From: Gemmatimonadota bacterium
Lineage (GTDB): Bacteria > Latescibacterota > UBA2968
Direction: 5' to 3'
Length of the DNA stretch: 55,542 bases
Assembly (NCBI GenBank): GCA_026705765.1
Contig: JAPPAB010000101.1
Coordinates: 1 to 55,542 of the forward strand
In this document: one piece after another, positions 16,136 to 23,654 of the stretch
How the letters are laid out: every line of letters begins with the position of its first letter
Numbering within the stretch: position 1 is the stretch's first letter
Program-made: the position numbers and the translations under genes
The notes under the pieces: model-generated
What the model was told of the DNA's origin: nothing
Seen by the model: only the letters and a program-made list of their open reading frames with translations
The model's database searches: none

Positions 16136-17155
16136 ATGGACAAAATCCGAGTTGCATTTATTGGCTGTGGTAATATGTCGTCGCAATTGCAACGGTGCAT
16201 ACCGCTGGTGCCGGAGTTCGAGTTTGTCGCTACTTGCGATCTCGTCGAAGAGAAGGCGAGATCAAATGCGCGCAGGTTCGGTGCACTCCGCTATTATACC
16301 GATTACAACGAGATGTTCAAGCATGAAGATCTCCACGCAGTCGCTGTTGTGGGTAGGCCAGAGGACAAATTGCATCGGGATATCGGTATTGCGTGTCTCC
16401 AGCAGGGTTATCATATCTATACCGAGAAGCCGCCTGCGACTACCTCTGAGGGTGCGAAGATGCTGGTCGATGCCTCAGTTGCTGCCGGTAAAACAGGGAT
16501 GGTGGGCACAATGTGGCGGCATGCGCCTGCGCATCAGATTGCCAGAGAGTTGATGGACGATGAGGCGTTCGGCGATGCTTGTCAATACCATACCCGCTAC
16601 ATGGCGCCGGGTCCCCGGTTACAGGAGATGGGATCGCCTTTTGCGTGGCCCTTTATGCTCGATCAGGTTATCCATCCTACTGATTGCATGCGTTTTTTTA
16701 TGGGGCAGGTCAGCGAGGTTTTTGCGCTGGGTTCTGTTGATGGTGCGTCTGGTACGGTGTCAATATCCGTTAATTTGCGCTATGGGAATGGTGGCATCGG
16801 TACGATGACACTCGGTACAGGTCCGGTTTTGGAGGCGATGATTTTTGTCAAGGGTACGAATAGTCAGGCCATTCAGGTGTTTGAGACGCGCAAGTTGCGC
16901 CGCTACCGCGTTCCGACATGGCTCGATTCTGGCGGTGGGTACGCCGATACGCCTACCGAAGAATGGGATCTCAATACCGCATTTCACAGCGTTGGTCGTC
17001 CGGGCTATCTCGAAGAGATGCAGCATTGGGCACAGTCGCTGCAAGCTGGCACACAGCCTCACTCGAGTCTTGAAGATGCTTATCAGAATATGCGCGTTTT
17101 GGAGGCGATTAGCCATAGTGTTGAGACGAGTGAAGTCGTTCAAATTTCCGCATAA
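16136..17155 (+). CDS. Gfo/Idh/MocA oxidoreductase 2
   Basis: A 339-residue family member with VAFIGCGNMSSQ at residues 6-17 as dinucleotide loop and EKP at 97-99 (YTEKPPA). The usual substrate-binding segment follows the DQVIHPTDCMRF stretch, where the HxxD pattern provides a catalytic-type His. ACGGAGAATATC precedes the ATG. The next gene, 21 bases downstream, is another member, so the two may form one functional unit such as a two-step oxidation/epimerisation of an inositol or sugar. It reads divergently from the alcohol dehydrogenase. The sequence is too divergent from myo-inositol dehydrogenase to name. Confidence 0.87.
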   Translation: MDKIRVAFIGCGNMSSQLQRCIPLVPEFEFVATCDLVEEKARSNARRFGALRYYTDYNEMFKHEDLHAVAVVGRPEDKLHRDIGIACLQQGYHIYTEKPPATTSEGAKMLVDASVAAGKTGMVGTMWRHAPAHQIARELMDDEAFGDACQYHTRYMAPGPRLQEMGSPFAWPFMLDQVIHPTDCMRFFMGQVSEVFALGSVDGASGTVSISVNLRYGNGGIGTMTLGTGPVLEAMIFVKGTNSQAIQVFETRKLRRYRVPTWLDSGGGYADTPTEEWDLNTAFHSVGRPGYLEEMQHWAQSLQAGTQPHSSLEDAYQNMRVLEAISHSVETSEVVQISA

Positions 17156-17176
17156 CCTGTATTAGAGGAATTTTTT

Positions 17177-18256
17177 ATGGACAAACCCATCCGCATGGCC
17201 GTGGTCGGTGTTGGGCGCATTGGCGTTTTTCACGCTCGGCATGTTCAGGAGCTCGCCCGGGAAACGGGTGTGTGTGATCTCGTCGCTGTGTCCGATACTT
17301 ATGGCGATACGGCCAGTCGCGTGGCTGCAGAGCTTCAGGCAGATCAGGCGACTGAGATTCACGCATTTGATGATGTGTCTGATCTCGCTGCGGCAAATTT
17401 GATCGATGCTGCGCTTGTTGCGTCGCGCACAGAAGATCATGAACGCGATGCGCGAGTGCTTGTTGACGCGGGTTGTCGCGTGCTTTTGGAGAAGCCGCTG
17501 ACCCATTCGCTCGCGTCTGCTGAGGCTTTTGTTGCCGATTTGAATCGGGATCCCAGACGGAAAAACGCGCTGATGCTGGCTTTTATGCGCCGGTTTGACG
17601 CTCCGTTGTTGAGGGCAAAAGCGTTGTTGGAACAAAACGCCATCGGCAATGTTTTCAAAATTGTTTCGGTGCTGGAGGACCCTATTCCACCGCCGGATGG
17701 TTATAATAGCGCGGGTTTGCTCAGCGATATGGCTGTTCACAATTGCGATGAGATTCTCTGGTTGCTCGGCGGTCCTTTGCCGGAATATGTGGCCGCGTTT
17801 GGGTCTAATCTTTACAATTGTACTATCAGTACTGTTGAAGAGGATTACGACGATGCTTTTTTACAGATGTGGTTTCCCGGTCGCACAATCGGTCAGGTTA
17901 TGGTCAGTCGCAATCACGTTGCGGGATATCGCAATGCGACCTGGATTTATGGCGATGGCGGGGTGATTCACGTGGGGCATTTTCAGGAGGATCCGCACAG
18001 GGTTGAGGTGGAGGCGTATGGTCCTGATGGTGTGATTTACAAAGAATCCCTCCCTTTGCGGGATTATGGCTCCGATGTGCCCGTGTTTATTACTCGTTTT
18101 GGTGAATCTTATAAGAATGAACTCGATTATTTTATTACGCAGTGTATCGACGATGCACCGTTTAGCGTTACGCACGAAGACGGTCTCAGTGCGATGCGCG
18201 TTGCCATTGCCGGAGGCGAGGCGATATGTGCCAGGGAAGATGCGAGAAAGGTGTGA
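17177..18256 (+). CDS. Gfo/Idh/MocA oxidoreductase 3 (inositol dehydrogenase-like)
   Basis: A 359-residue oxidoreductase with the classic VVGVGRIGVFHARH loop at residues 9-22 and EKP at 105-107 (LLEKPLTH). DMAVHNCDEILWLLG matches the DxxxHxxDxxxWL catalytic segment of myo-inositol 2-dehydrogenase (IolG). This is the most IolG-like of the six members. AGAGGAA lies 10 bases before the ATG. It follows Gfo/Idh/MocA 2 by 21 bases and ends 7 bases from the convergent PhyH 4 gene. Inositol or a related cyclitol is a plausible substrate, but no other iol gene is in the window. Confidence 0.88.
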   Translation: MDKPIRMAVVGVGRIGVFHARHVQELARETGVCDLVAVSDTYGDTASRVAAELQADQATEIHAFDDVSDLAAANLIDAALVASRTEDHERDARVLVDAGCRVLLEKPLTHSLASAEAFVADLNRDPRRKNALMLAFMRRFDAPLLRAKALLEQNAIGNVFKIVSVLEDPIPPPDGYNSAGLLSDMAVHNCDEILWLLGGPLPEYVAAFGSNLYNCTISTVEEDYDDAFLQMWFPGRTIGQVMVSRNHVAGYRNATWIYGDGGVIHVGHFQEDPHRVEVEAYGPDGVIYKESLPLRDYGSDVPVFITRFGESYKNELDYFITQCIDDAPFSVTHEDGLSAMRVAIAGGEAICAREDARKV

Positions 18257-18263
18257 CATACGT

Positions 18264-19124
18264 CTAACACGTTACGTCCTTGCCTTCGCTGCCATAGACC
18301 GCAAGGCGTTCTTCTGAAGAAATTTCCTCTATGGATCCGGGGATGTAATGCAGTTGCAGGGCGCGGCGACGTCGGTTTGATCGATTCTCCGGGGAGCCGT
18401 GGTGCAGCCGCCCGTGCCAGAGCAATACGCCACCGGGTTGCAGGGCTACTGCGGTGATGTGGTTGCGGGCGACGTCGGTGTCGCAGATTTGCCAGTCTCG
18501 TCTTTTGAAGTGTACGACGGGACCTGCGCGATGGCTTTGGGGGATGACGTGCATGCATCCATTTTCGGGATCCGCGGGATCGAGGGCAACCCACGCGCTG
18601 ACGATGCAGGTGTGCCTGGGTACGTTAAAGTAGGCGTGGTCCTGGTGCCAGGGTTTTTCGCGTCCAATGCCGGGCGGTTTTAACATGGCCTGGTTGGCAA
18701 ATAGTTTGGGCGGTTCCCCCATGATGCGGGTCAAAATATCTATCAGTTGGGGGTCTTCGCCAAATGCGTCCAGTCGCGGATCAAATCCGACAAATCGGGT
18801 GAGTTTTCGCACGAGTAGTTCGCGCGCGTGACCCTCTGATCGTTTGACCTGTTTGGCGCGCCCGCGCTCGAATTGTACACCCCTGAATTCGCGATTTTGC
18901 CCTGCGATCAATTCTTTTACTGCGGCCATGCCGTCGTTGACCTGTGCGCTGGAATACGCGCTCTGTATTGGCAAAAAGCCCTGTGCGTGAAATTGCGCGA
19001 TGTGTTCGTCGCTTACTTTTTCAAAGCCGTCAACAGATTCGGCGATGTGGGCGTATTTGTAGAGCGCGGGGTCGTATTCGCCAGGCTCGTACGTATCTTG
19101 CAGGTTATCTGTTTTTTCATCCAC
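18264..19124 (-). CDS. Phytanoyl-CoA dioxygenase (PhyH) family protein 4
   Basis: A 286-residue PhyH-type oxygenase with a longer N-terminus. The triad is His160/Asp162 in PWHQDHAYF and His242 in RLHHGSPEN; several Arg follow (RSNRRRRALQ) that include the 2-oxoglutarate anchor. VIPQSHRAG replaces VPGSH. AAAGGAGG lies before the ATG. The gene is divergent from PhyH 5 with only 23 bases between the start codons, and the two SD sequences form one inverted repeat (CTCC TTT GGAG). Thus either both promoters lie inside the opposite coding sequences or one gene is read from far upstream. The substrate is unknown. Confidence 0.9.
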   Translation of the reverse strand: MDEKTDNLQDTYEPGEYDPALYKYAHIAESVDGFEKVSDEHIAQFHAQGFLPIQSAYSSAQVNDGMAAVKELIAGQNREFRGVQFERGRAKQVKRSEGHARELLVRKLTRFVGFDPRLDAFGEDPQLIDILTRIMGEPPKLFANQAMLKPPGIGREKPWHQDHAYFNVPRHTCIVSAWVALDPADPENGCMHVIPQSHRAGPVVHFKRRDWQICDTDVARNHITAVALQPGGVLLWHGRLHHGSPENRSNRRRRALQLHYIPGSIEEISSEERLAVYGSEGKDVTC

Positions 19125-19147
19125 AACAACCTCCTTTGGAGATTCTT

Positions 19148-19924
19148 ATGCTCGACCTCGAACTTATTGAACCGTCAGAAGTTGACCGCGCTGCCGCTGT
19201 TTTTCACCGGGATGGGCTTGCGGTTGTGACGGATGCGCTGACCGATGATCAGTTCGCTTTTCTTGTGGAGGGCGCGCATCGCGTCGTTGCAGAACAGACG
19301 AGCGCGGTTCCGCTGGAGAAGGCGAATAGGGGGTTTGCGCGTTATTCGTTTGGTTCGCAGATCCATCACCCCGAATGGGCGATGCTGGTCGATCTGCCTA
19401 CTATTTTACCTATTATTGAAGCTATTTTCAATAGTAATCAGTTTGTGTGTAGTGGTGCTGGCGGCGATTATTCTCTGCCGGGTGCAAAAATCCAGCATTT
19501 GCACCGCGATATGCCCGATTTGATCAATGATCCCGAGCAGCGGGTGACGGTTATGGATGTTCCGGTGCCGTTTATTGTGGTTAATTTTCCGATGATTGAT
19601 TTTAGTGTGGAGAATGGGGCTACGCGATTTATCCGCGGCACCCATCGCTCGCGCCAGGCGATTCCCGGTTTGGAGGATGAACCCGAGTGGATGAAGAATT
19701 CCGTGGCTTGCGCGCCGAGTAAGTCGGCGATTTTTCGAGATGTGCGCTGCTGGCACGGGGGGACGCCCAATATGTCTCGGGATGTGCGTATTATGACGAG
19801 TGTGGGCTATTACGCGCCCTGGTTTCGCCGACCTGGACGAGATGGCGAGATGCCCCGCGCGATTTACGATTCTCTGTCAGAGCGCGGTAAAGCGCTGTGT
19901 CGGTCTATTGTGGCGTTGGATTGA
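19148..19924 (+). CDS. Phytanoyl-CoA dioxygenase (PhyH) family protein 5
   Basis: A 258-residue member, more divergent than the others. The iron triad reads His119/Asp121 in LHRDMPD and His203 in CWHGGTPN, with Arg211/Arg214 as candidates for 2-oxoglutarate binding. ATG 19148 is chosen because TTTGGAG ends 6 bases before it; the frame is open far upstream but those codons overlap the opposite PhyH 4 gene. It leads an operon of PhyH, Gfo/Idh/MocA and SDR with 15-16 base gaps, a set that could oxidise and reduce one polyol-type compound. The usual PGSH signature is RGTHRS here. Confidence 0.87.
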   Translation: MLDLELIEPSEVDRAAAVFHRDGLAVVTDALTDDQFAFLVEGAHRVVAEQTSAVPLEKANRGFARYSFGSQIHHPEWAMLVDLPTILPIIEAIFNSNQFVCSGAGGDYSLPGAKIQHLHRDMPDLINDPEQRVTVMDVPVPFIVVNFPMIDFSVENGATRFIRGTHRSRQAIPGLEDEPEWMKNSVACAPSKSAIFRDVRCWHGGTPNMSRDVRIMTSVGYYAPWFRRPGRDGEMPRAIYDSLSERGKALCRSIVALD

Positions 19925-19939
19925 GAAGGGAGAAAATGC

Positions 19940-20968
19940 ATGAAACTGGTCGTTCTTTCCTATAGTCACCACGGGCGAGGTATGGCGCGTACGGCGCACG
20001 GTCTCGGTCACGATATTGTCGGTGTTATGGATGGCGATGCAGGTCCTCGGCAACAGTTGGCAGAGGAGTTCCAGTGCCGTGGGTTCGAGTCGGCGGGTGC
20101 GTGTCTCGATGCGTGTCTGCCAGATGCGGCGCTTGTTGCGGGGAAACATGTCGAGATGCCGTCTCATGTGCAAGCATGTGTGGATCGCCGCGTTCCCTAT
20201 CTTCTGGATAAGCCGTTCGCCGATTGTGCAGATCGCTTGCGCCCCGTTGCAGAGGCTTCGGAGAAGTACGGCGTGTTTAGTGCGCTGGTGCTGCCCAATC
20301 GCGCGAGCCGAATTGTCCGCGTGGTGAAAGATATGGTTGCAGATGGTAGTTTGGGCGATCTGGTGCTGTACAGTAGCAGGTTGAATAATGGGCCTCCGTC
20401 CCGCTATGATCCGACACCGTCAGCGTGGCACAATGATCCGGGTATTTCCGGTGGCGGTTGCTGGGCAGTCGAGGCGGCGCATGGGATTGATACGTTTTTG
20501 CAATTTGTTGGCGATCGGCGTGTTTCCGTTGTTGGCGCAGTGATGTCCAATGCGATGTATAGCCGGGGTGTGGAGGATAGTGGTATTGGTGTGTTGCGGA
20601 CGGATGACGGTATTACCGGGATCGTTGAGTCTGGTTATTCTTATCCGGCTGGTACGCGCAGTGGGGATCATTTTTTTCGGTTTATCGGTACAAAGGCTTC
20701 GGTTTTTGAGCAGTACGGTCGCAATGGCGAGCCTTTGATTGAGGTTCACACGACTGAGGGCGTCCAGTTCAGCGAGGATATTTCGCACGGCGAGCGCATG
20801 CAGCGCGTGATGGGCAAAGCGTTAGACGCGAGTCGTGAGGGCAATGCGTTTGAGCCGACGATTGTTGATGCGGTGCGTATTCTCGAGATTCAAGATGCGG
20901 TTTACGCCCACGCGCGACAGGGTATGATGACCCACGGTCCGCATCCGATGGGGGCGCAAGGTCTATAA
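19940..20968 (+). CDS. Gfo/Idh/MocA oxidoreductase 4
   Basis: A 342-residue oxidoreductase with an unusual N-terminus: LSYSHHGRGMARTA takes the place of the GxGxxG loop, and DKP (residues 90-92) replaces EKP while keeping the Lys. The substrate half contains GGCWAVEAAHGIDTFLQF, with the His of the usual HxxD motif. AGGGAGAAAATGC provides the SD. It lies between PhyH 5 and an SDR gene in one operon. The altered cofactor loop suggests weaker or different dinucleotide binding. The substrate is not determinable. Confidence 0.83.
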   Translation: MKLVVLSYSHHGRGMARTAHGLGHDIVGVMDGDAGPRQQLAEEFQCRGFESAGACLDACLPDAALVAGKHVEMPSHVQACVDRRVPYLLDKPFADCADRLRPVAEASEKYGVFSALVLPNRASRIVRVVKDMVADGSLGDLVLYSSRLNNGPPSRYDPTPSAWHNDPGISGGGCWAVEAAHGIDTFLQFVGDRRVSVVGAVMSNAMYSRGVEDSGIGVLRTDDGITGIVESGYSYPAGTRSGDHFFRFIGTKASVFEQYGRNGEPLIEVHTTEGVQFSEDISHGERMQRVMGKALDASREGNAFEPTIVDAVRILEIQDAVYAHARQGMMTHGPHPMGAQGL

Positions 20969-20984
20969 AAAAGAGGAGAGTATC

Positions 20985-21701
20985 ATGTCCAAAACGGCTG
21001 TTATTTCAGGGGTCGGCTCTGGTTTAGGTGCCGCGCTGGTGAGGAAGTTTGCAAGCGAAGGCTATCAGGTGGGGTTGTTGGCCCGGTCCCCCGGTTATAT
21101 CCAGGATCTGGCCGAAGAACTGCTGCAAGAAGGTGTGAAAGCTCTGGCTTTACCCACGGATATCACCGATCCCCAGCAGGTGATCCAGAGTTTTGCCCGG
21201 GTGCGCGAGGAACTGGGCCCGGTTGATGTCCTGATCAACCACGCTGGCAATGCCTCCTGGAAAGACTTCCACGAACTGACCCTGGATGAGTTTGAACTGT
21301 CCTGGCGCGTGTGCGCCTATGGCTCCTTTCTGTGTGCCAAAGAAGTGGTCGGCGATATGCTATCTGTGGGTAGTGGTGCTATCCTTTTCACTGGTGCCAC
21401 TTCGTCCATTCGGGGCCGGGCAGGTGCCATTGCCTTTAGCAGTGCCAAGTTTGCGGTGCGCGGTCTGGCCTGGGCATTGGCCCGCGAGCTTTGGCCCAAG
21501 GGCATTCACGTGGCCCACGTTATCATAGATGGGGTGCTGGATACCCCCTTGTTGCACGAGAGAGGGGATGTCGAGGAGGGTGAACCGCTCATGAATATCG
21601 ACGCCGTGGCCGATGCCTATTGGCGTCTGGTGCAACAGGACAAAGGCGCCTGGGGTTTCGAGATCGATTTACGACCCCACGATGAGGGGTTCTTCGAGTG
21701 A
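20985..21701 (+). CDS. SDR-family protein with Phe in place of catalytic Tyr
   Basis: A 238-residue short-chain dehydrogenase fold. The cofactor loop is GVGSGLG at residues 9-15, the NNAG-type motif is NHAGN, and the Ser of the triad is in FTGATSS. The catalytic YxxxK reads FSSAK (AFSSAKFAVRG), so the active-site Tyr is Phe. I recall a proteobacterial SDR group with the same FxxAK pattern and a following HVVIDG-like segment (here HVIIDGVLD), so this may be a family trait, not damage. AGAGGAGAG precedes the ATG. It is the last gene of the PhyH 5 operon. Its GC-richer third positions differ from its neighbours. Confidence 0.85.
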   Translation: MSKTAVISGVGSGLGAALVRKFASEGYQVGLLARSPGYIQDLAEELLQEGVKALALPTDITDPQQVIQSFARVREELGPVDVLINHAGNASWKDFHELTLDEFELSWRVCAYGSFLCAKEVVGDMLSVGSGAILFTGATSSIRGRAGAIAFSSAKFAVRGLAWALARELWPKGIHVAHVIIDGVLDTPLLHERGDVEEGEPLMNIDAVADAYWRLVQQDKGAWGFEIDLRPHDEGFFE

Positions 21702-21772
21702 AGTCAATTGTGGGAATTACATACCAAAGTGCCCACACTATTGTACGCCAACAAAACATTTCAGGACAAATA

Positions 21773-21803
21773 AAAAATCTCGACCATAATTAGTCGAGGT
21801 TTT
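21773..21803. terminator. Bidirectional terminator between SDR operon and island
   Basis: CTCGAC at 21779-21784 pairs with GTCGAG at 21793-21798, with AAAAAA before and TTTTG after. It can end the plus-strand SDR operon and the minus-strand island transcript, whose last stop is at 21831. Confidence 0.8.
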
Positions 21804-21830
21804 GTTGTGGGGTTATAGATGTATCTTTTC

Positions 21831-22763
21831 CTATTTGAGATGCCATGCGATAAACCGACAATTTTGAAGTAGCGTGTAATTACTTGACACTTGTTCCAAT
21901 GCGGGAATGCCGCTTATAGTGATTTGTATATCCTTGTATTGCCTACCTTTAGCTTTACTATGAACCAATGCTGCCATTTGACCGAACAATTTTTGAGATT
22001 CTCTATGATTAAAAGATCCCATGTACCCCTTTGAACCAACAAGAATGCTCATCGATACAGTATCACTGCCGTATTGATCCTTATTTTGCCCCGTATTCAC
22101 AATATGTCCTGTTACCGTGATACGCTTACTCTCCGGCGGATAAATGTCGCTGTGTAAAATTTGATCTATTTTCTTGGCTTTAATCCGAGCGTCCGTCATA
22201 ATATCGTCGTAATTAAGATTGTTACCCTCAGCTACGTAGGCAGCCGCGCTACGGCTACCGTCGGTTTTACGTAACTCACGATCTATGCTATCCGTCCGCG
22301 CCCGACGCTGCGCTATTAGTTTATCAGTTTCAGAATAGTCAATTTTGGAGTAGTCAGGTCCTTCGCGTCTTTCGGAAATAGTTTCAACAAGAGCGGCGAT
22401 AACTATAAGTCCTACAAAGATTACAACAAAAAAAGCACTGGCCTTAAAAAGCGGGTGTTTAGGGAATATACTACGATCTAAATCGTGAGGTGACTTGCGG
22501 GTATCATTTTGGCTCTCTGTGTAGGCTGAGTACAGCGGTTTTGGGTTTATTGCAATTTTTGGTTTATTCAACTTATTAGTATTAGAAGTAGATCGTTTTT
22601 CTACATTATTTGTAAGGGCCATAGCTAAAGAGATAATCCACCCAATTACTGTCCATCCAAGAAATAGATTGATCACTAAAATGGAAGCCCTATTATTATG
22701 ACGGGACGCATACGCTAAAATGGTCGGAATAGCATAAAATGCCAGCAAAAGTAGAATTTCCAT
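21831..22763 (-). CDS. Membrane protein with superinfection-immunity domain and C-terminal OB-like domain
   Basis: A 310-residue protein. Residues about 1-50 match the superinfection immunity protein domain (Imm_superinfect, PF14373): two short membrane segments with YAIPTILAYASRHNN and NLFLGWTVIGWIISLAMAL. A hydrophilic linker leads to a third membrane helix near residues 108-130 (FFVVIFVGLIVIAALV). The C-terminal 130 residues contain ITVTGHIVNTG, resembling a tRNA_anti-like OB fold. ATG 22763 has GAGGGG upstream and was preferred over a start at 22778. The T4 Imm protein blocks phage DNA entry; here the domain is only similar and the role is unproven. It is the last gene of the accessory island, preceded by three direct repeats. 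Confidence 0.7.
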   Translation of the reverse strand: MEILLLLAFYAIPTILAYASRHNNRASILVINLFLGWTVIGWIISLAMALTNNVEKRSTSNTNKLNKPKIAINPKPLYSAYTESQNDTRKSPHDLDRSIFPKHPLFKASAFFVVIFVGLIVIAALVETISERREGPDYSKIDYSETDKLIAQRRARTDSIDRELRKTDGSRSAAAYVAEGNNLNYDDIMTDARIKAKKIDQILHSDIYPPESKRITVTGHIVNTGQNKDQYGSDTVSMSILVGSKGYMGSFNHRESQKLFGQMAALVHSKAKGRQYKDIQITISGIPALEQVSSNYTLLQNCRFIAWHLK

Positions 22764-22787
22764 GTAAAAACCCCTCAATTGTGTGAA

Positions 22788-22821
22788 TGTCGCAAGTTAT
22801 GTCACAAGATTGTCGCAAGTT
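22788..22821. repeat. Three tandem 11-base direct repeats upstream of the immunity-domain gene
   Basis: TGTCGCAAGTT (22788-22798), TGTCACAAGAT (22800-22810) and TGTCGCAAGTT (22811-22821) follow each other almost without gaps, 25 bases upstream of the 22763 start. On the minus strand they read TTGYGACA three times. They could be an operator array or promoter elements. Confidence 0.6.
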
Positions 22822-22835
22822 CAGTGGGCATTTCT

Positions 22836-22892
22836 CTACATTTGAATGCCCATTACGCCAGAGAAGTCAAGTACCACCACATCACCTGTCAT
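22836..22892 (-). pseudogene. 5' remnant of a mazF/pemK toxin gene
   Basis: The minus strand reads ATG, then codons for TGDVVVLDFSGVMG, and a TAG after 18 codons. This matches the N-terminus PGDVVVLDFPGVTG of the intact MazF-like toxin at 23313-23654 at both protein and DNA level (GTCAAGYACCACCACATCRCCTG on the plus strand in both). The rest of the toxin gene is absent. It is best read as a broken duplicate left by recombination. Confidence 0.65.
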
Positions 22893-22982
22893 TGCGGCAT
22901 GGTTTTAGCCGCAATCCAGGGGTTTTGGTTGTCATTACTGTCGTCGTGCCTACGGCGTGGCGATATGGTTTTAAGCCGCTAC
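22891..22982. repeat. Two similar hairpins with a shared ATGGTTTTA loop
   Basis: ATTGCGGC / GCCGCAAT at 22891-22898 and 22908-22915 form a perfect 8-bp stem around ATGGTTTTA. A second, imperfect version at 22957-22982 has GTGGCG / GCCGCTAC arms around ATATGGTTTTAA. The region 22779-23042 holds no intact gene; beside these hairpins it has the direct repeats and the mazF scrap. Confidence 0.5.
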
Positions 22983-23042
22983 GCGCAAGCACAATGTCAG
23001 TAATCCAGTTCGTTTTTTTTGTACTGGAAAACTCATGGGCGA

Positions 23043-23291
23043 CTACTTACCAATGCGGTAGGCGGTTGGATACCCGATTCGCAAGCCATAAATGACTGCA
23101 TTGGGATATTTGGCAAGTAGCTGTTTCGTAGCGACTAAATCGTCGGCGTTGATTTCGTATTCACCTGTTTCAATATCTATGACCAAGAACTTGCCTTTGT
23201 GCTTGGGATCCACTTTGTCACGGATTTGTTGCACATATATTAGTTCACCGCGCGATTCGACTTCGTGAGACGTATAATTAGTATAGGGCAT
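23043..23291 (-). CDS. Small conserved protein, unknown function
   Basis: An 82-residue soluble protein. I recognise the pattern KHKGKFLVIDIETGEYEI, then DDLVATKQLLAKYPNAVIYGLRIGYP, from conserved hypothetical proteins of cyanobacteria and other phyla, but know no function. No good SD lies before the ATG, and it begins 21 bases after the MazF stop, so it is probably translated from the island transcript. Position beside a toxin raises the possibility of an antitoxin or accessory role, but it lacks any visible DNA-binding motif. Confidence 0.65.
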   Translation of the reverse strand: MPYTNYTSHEVESRGELIYVQQIRDKVDPKHKGKFLVIDIETGEYEINADDLVATKQLLAKYPNAVIYGLRIGYPTAYRIGK

Positions 23292-23312
23292 GGTCGTTTG
23301 GTCGTTCTCTTA

Positions 23313-23654
23313 TCACTCTGAGGAGGCCAATGGCTCCAGAGCAATTCTTACACACGCACATACGCCTTGCCAATCGCGGTCAGATAGATGGCCGACAAGC
23401 GTAGGATGGGTAGCGGAGGGTAGGGTGACAAAAAAACTGCGAAAAACTGAGGGTATCCTCAAGCCAGCCTGCGACCAATCTTGCAATACATAGTCCATAG
23501 GACCAAGCGCTACAGTTTGGCTCGTAATCAGGCCAACGATCACATCAGGCCGCGAGGCATGATAAACTGAAGAGGAAACAATCACGGACGGTCGACGTTT
23601 GGTGCCGGTCACGCCAGGAAAGTCAAGCACCACCACATCGCCTGGATTAAACAA
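23313..23654 (-). CDS. MazF/PemK-family endoribonuclease toxin
   Basis: A 113-residue toxin of the PemK/MazF family: NPGDVVVLDFPGVTGTKRRPSVIVSS at the N-terminus, with the Arg-Arg-Pro typical of the active-site loop, and the family's VGLITSQ segment. It starts with TTG at 23654, inside the last codons of the GHKL ATPase gene (8-base overlap), with a very strong GGAGGA SD 6 bases before it. This shows tight translational coupling to the ATPase. Usual MazF toxins have a small antitoxin gene directly upstream; none is there, so the ATPase system or the following 82-aa protein may restrain it. MazF enzymes cut mRNA at short motifs. Confidence 0.85.
   Translation of the reverse strand: MFNPGDVVVLDFPGVTGTKRRPSVIVSSSVYHASRPDVIVGLITSQTVALGPMDYVLQDWSQAGLRIPSVFRSFFVTLPSATHPTLVGHLSDRDWQGVCACVRIALEPLASSE

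Noticed and set aside
18944-19147. N-terminal extension of PhyH 5
   Set aside because: The extra frame is antisense to PhyH 4 and Arg-rich; ATG 19148 has an SD and gives the family length.
22957-23042. Minus-strand frame reading WITDIVLARSGLKPYRHAVG as an antitoxin remnant
   Set aside because: Only vague similarity to antitoxin-like sequence, no start codon, and it spans the repeated hairpin. I could not support a gene.
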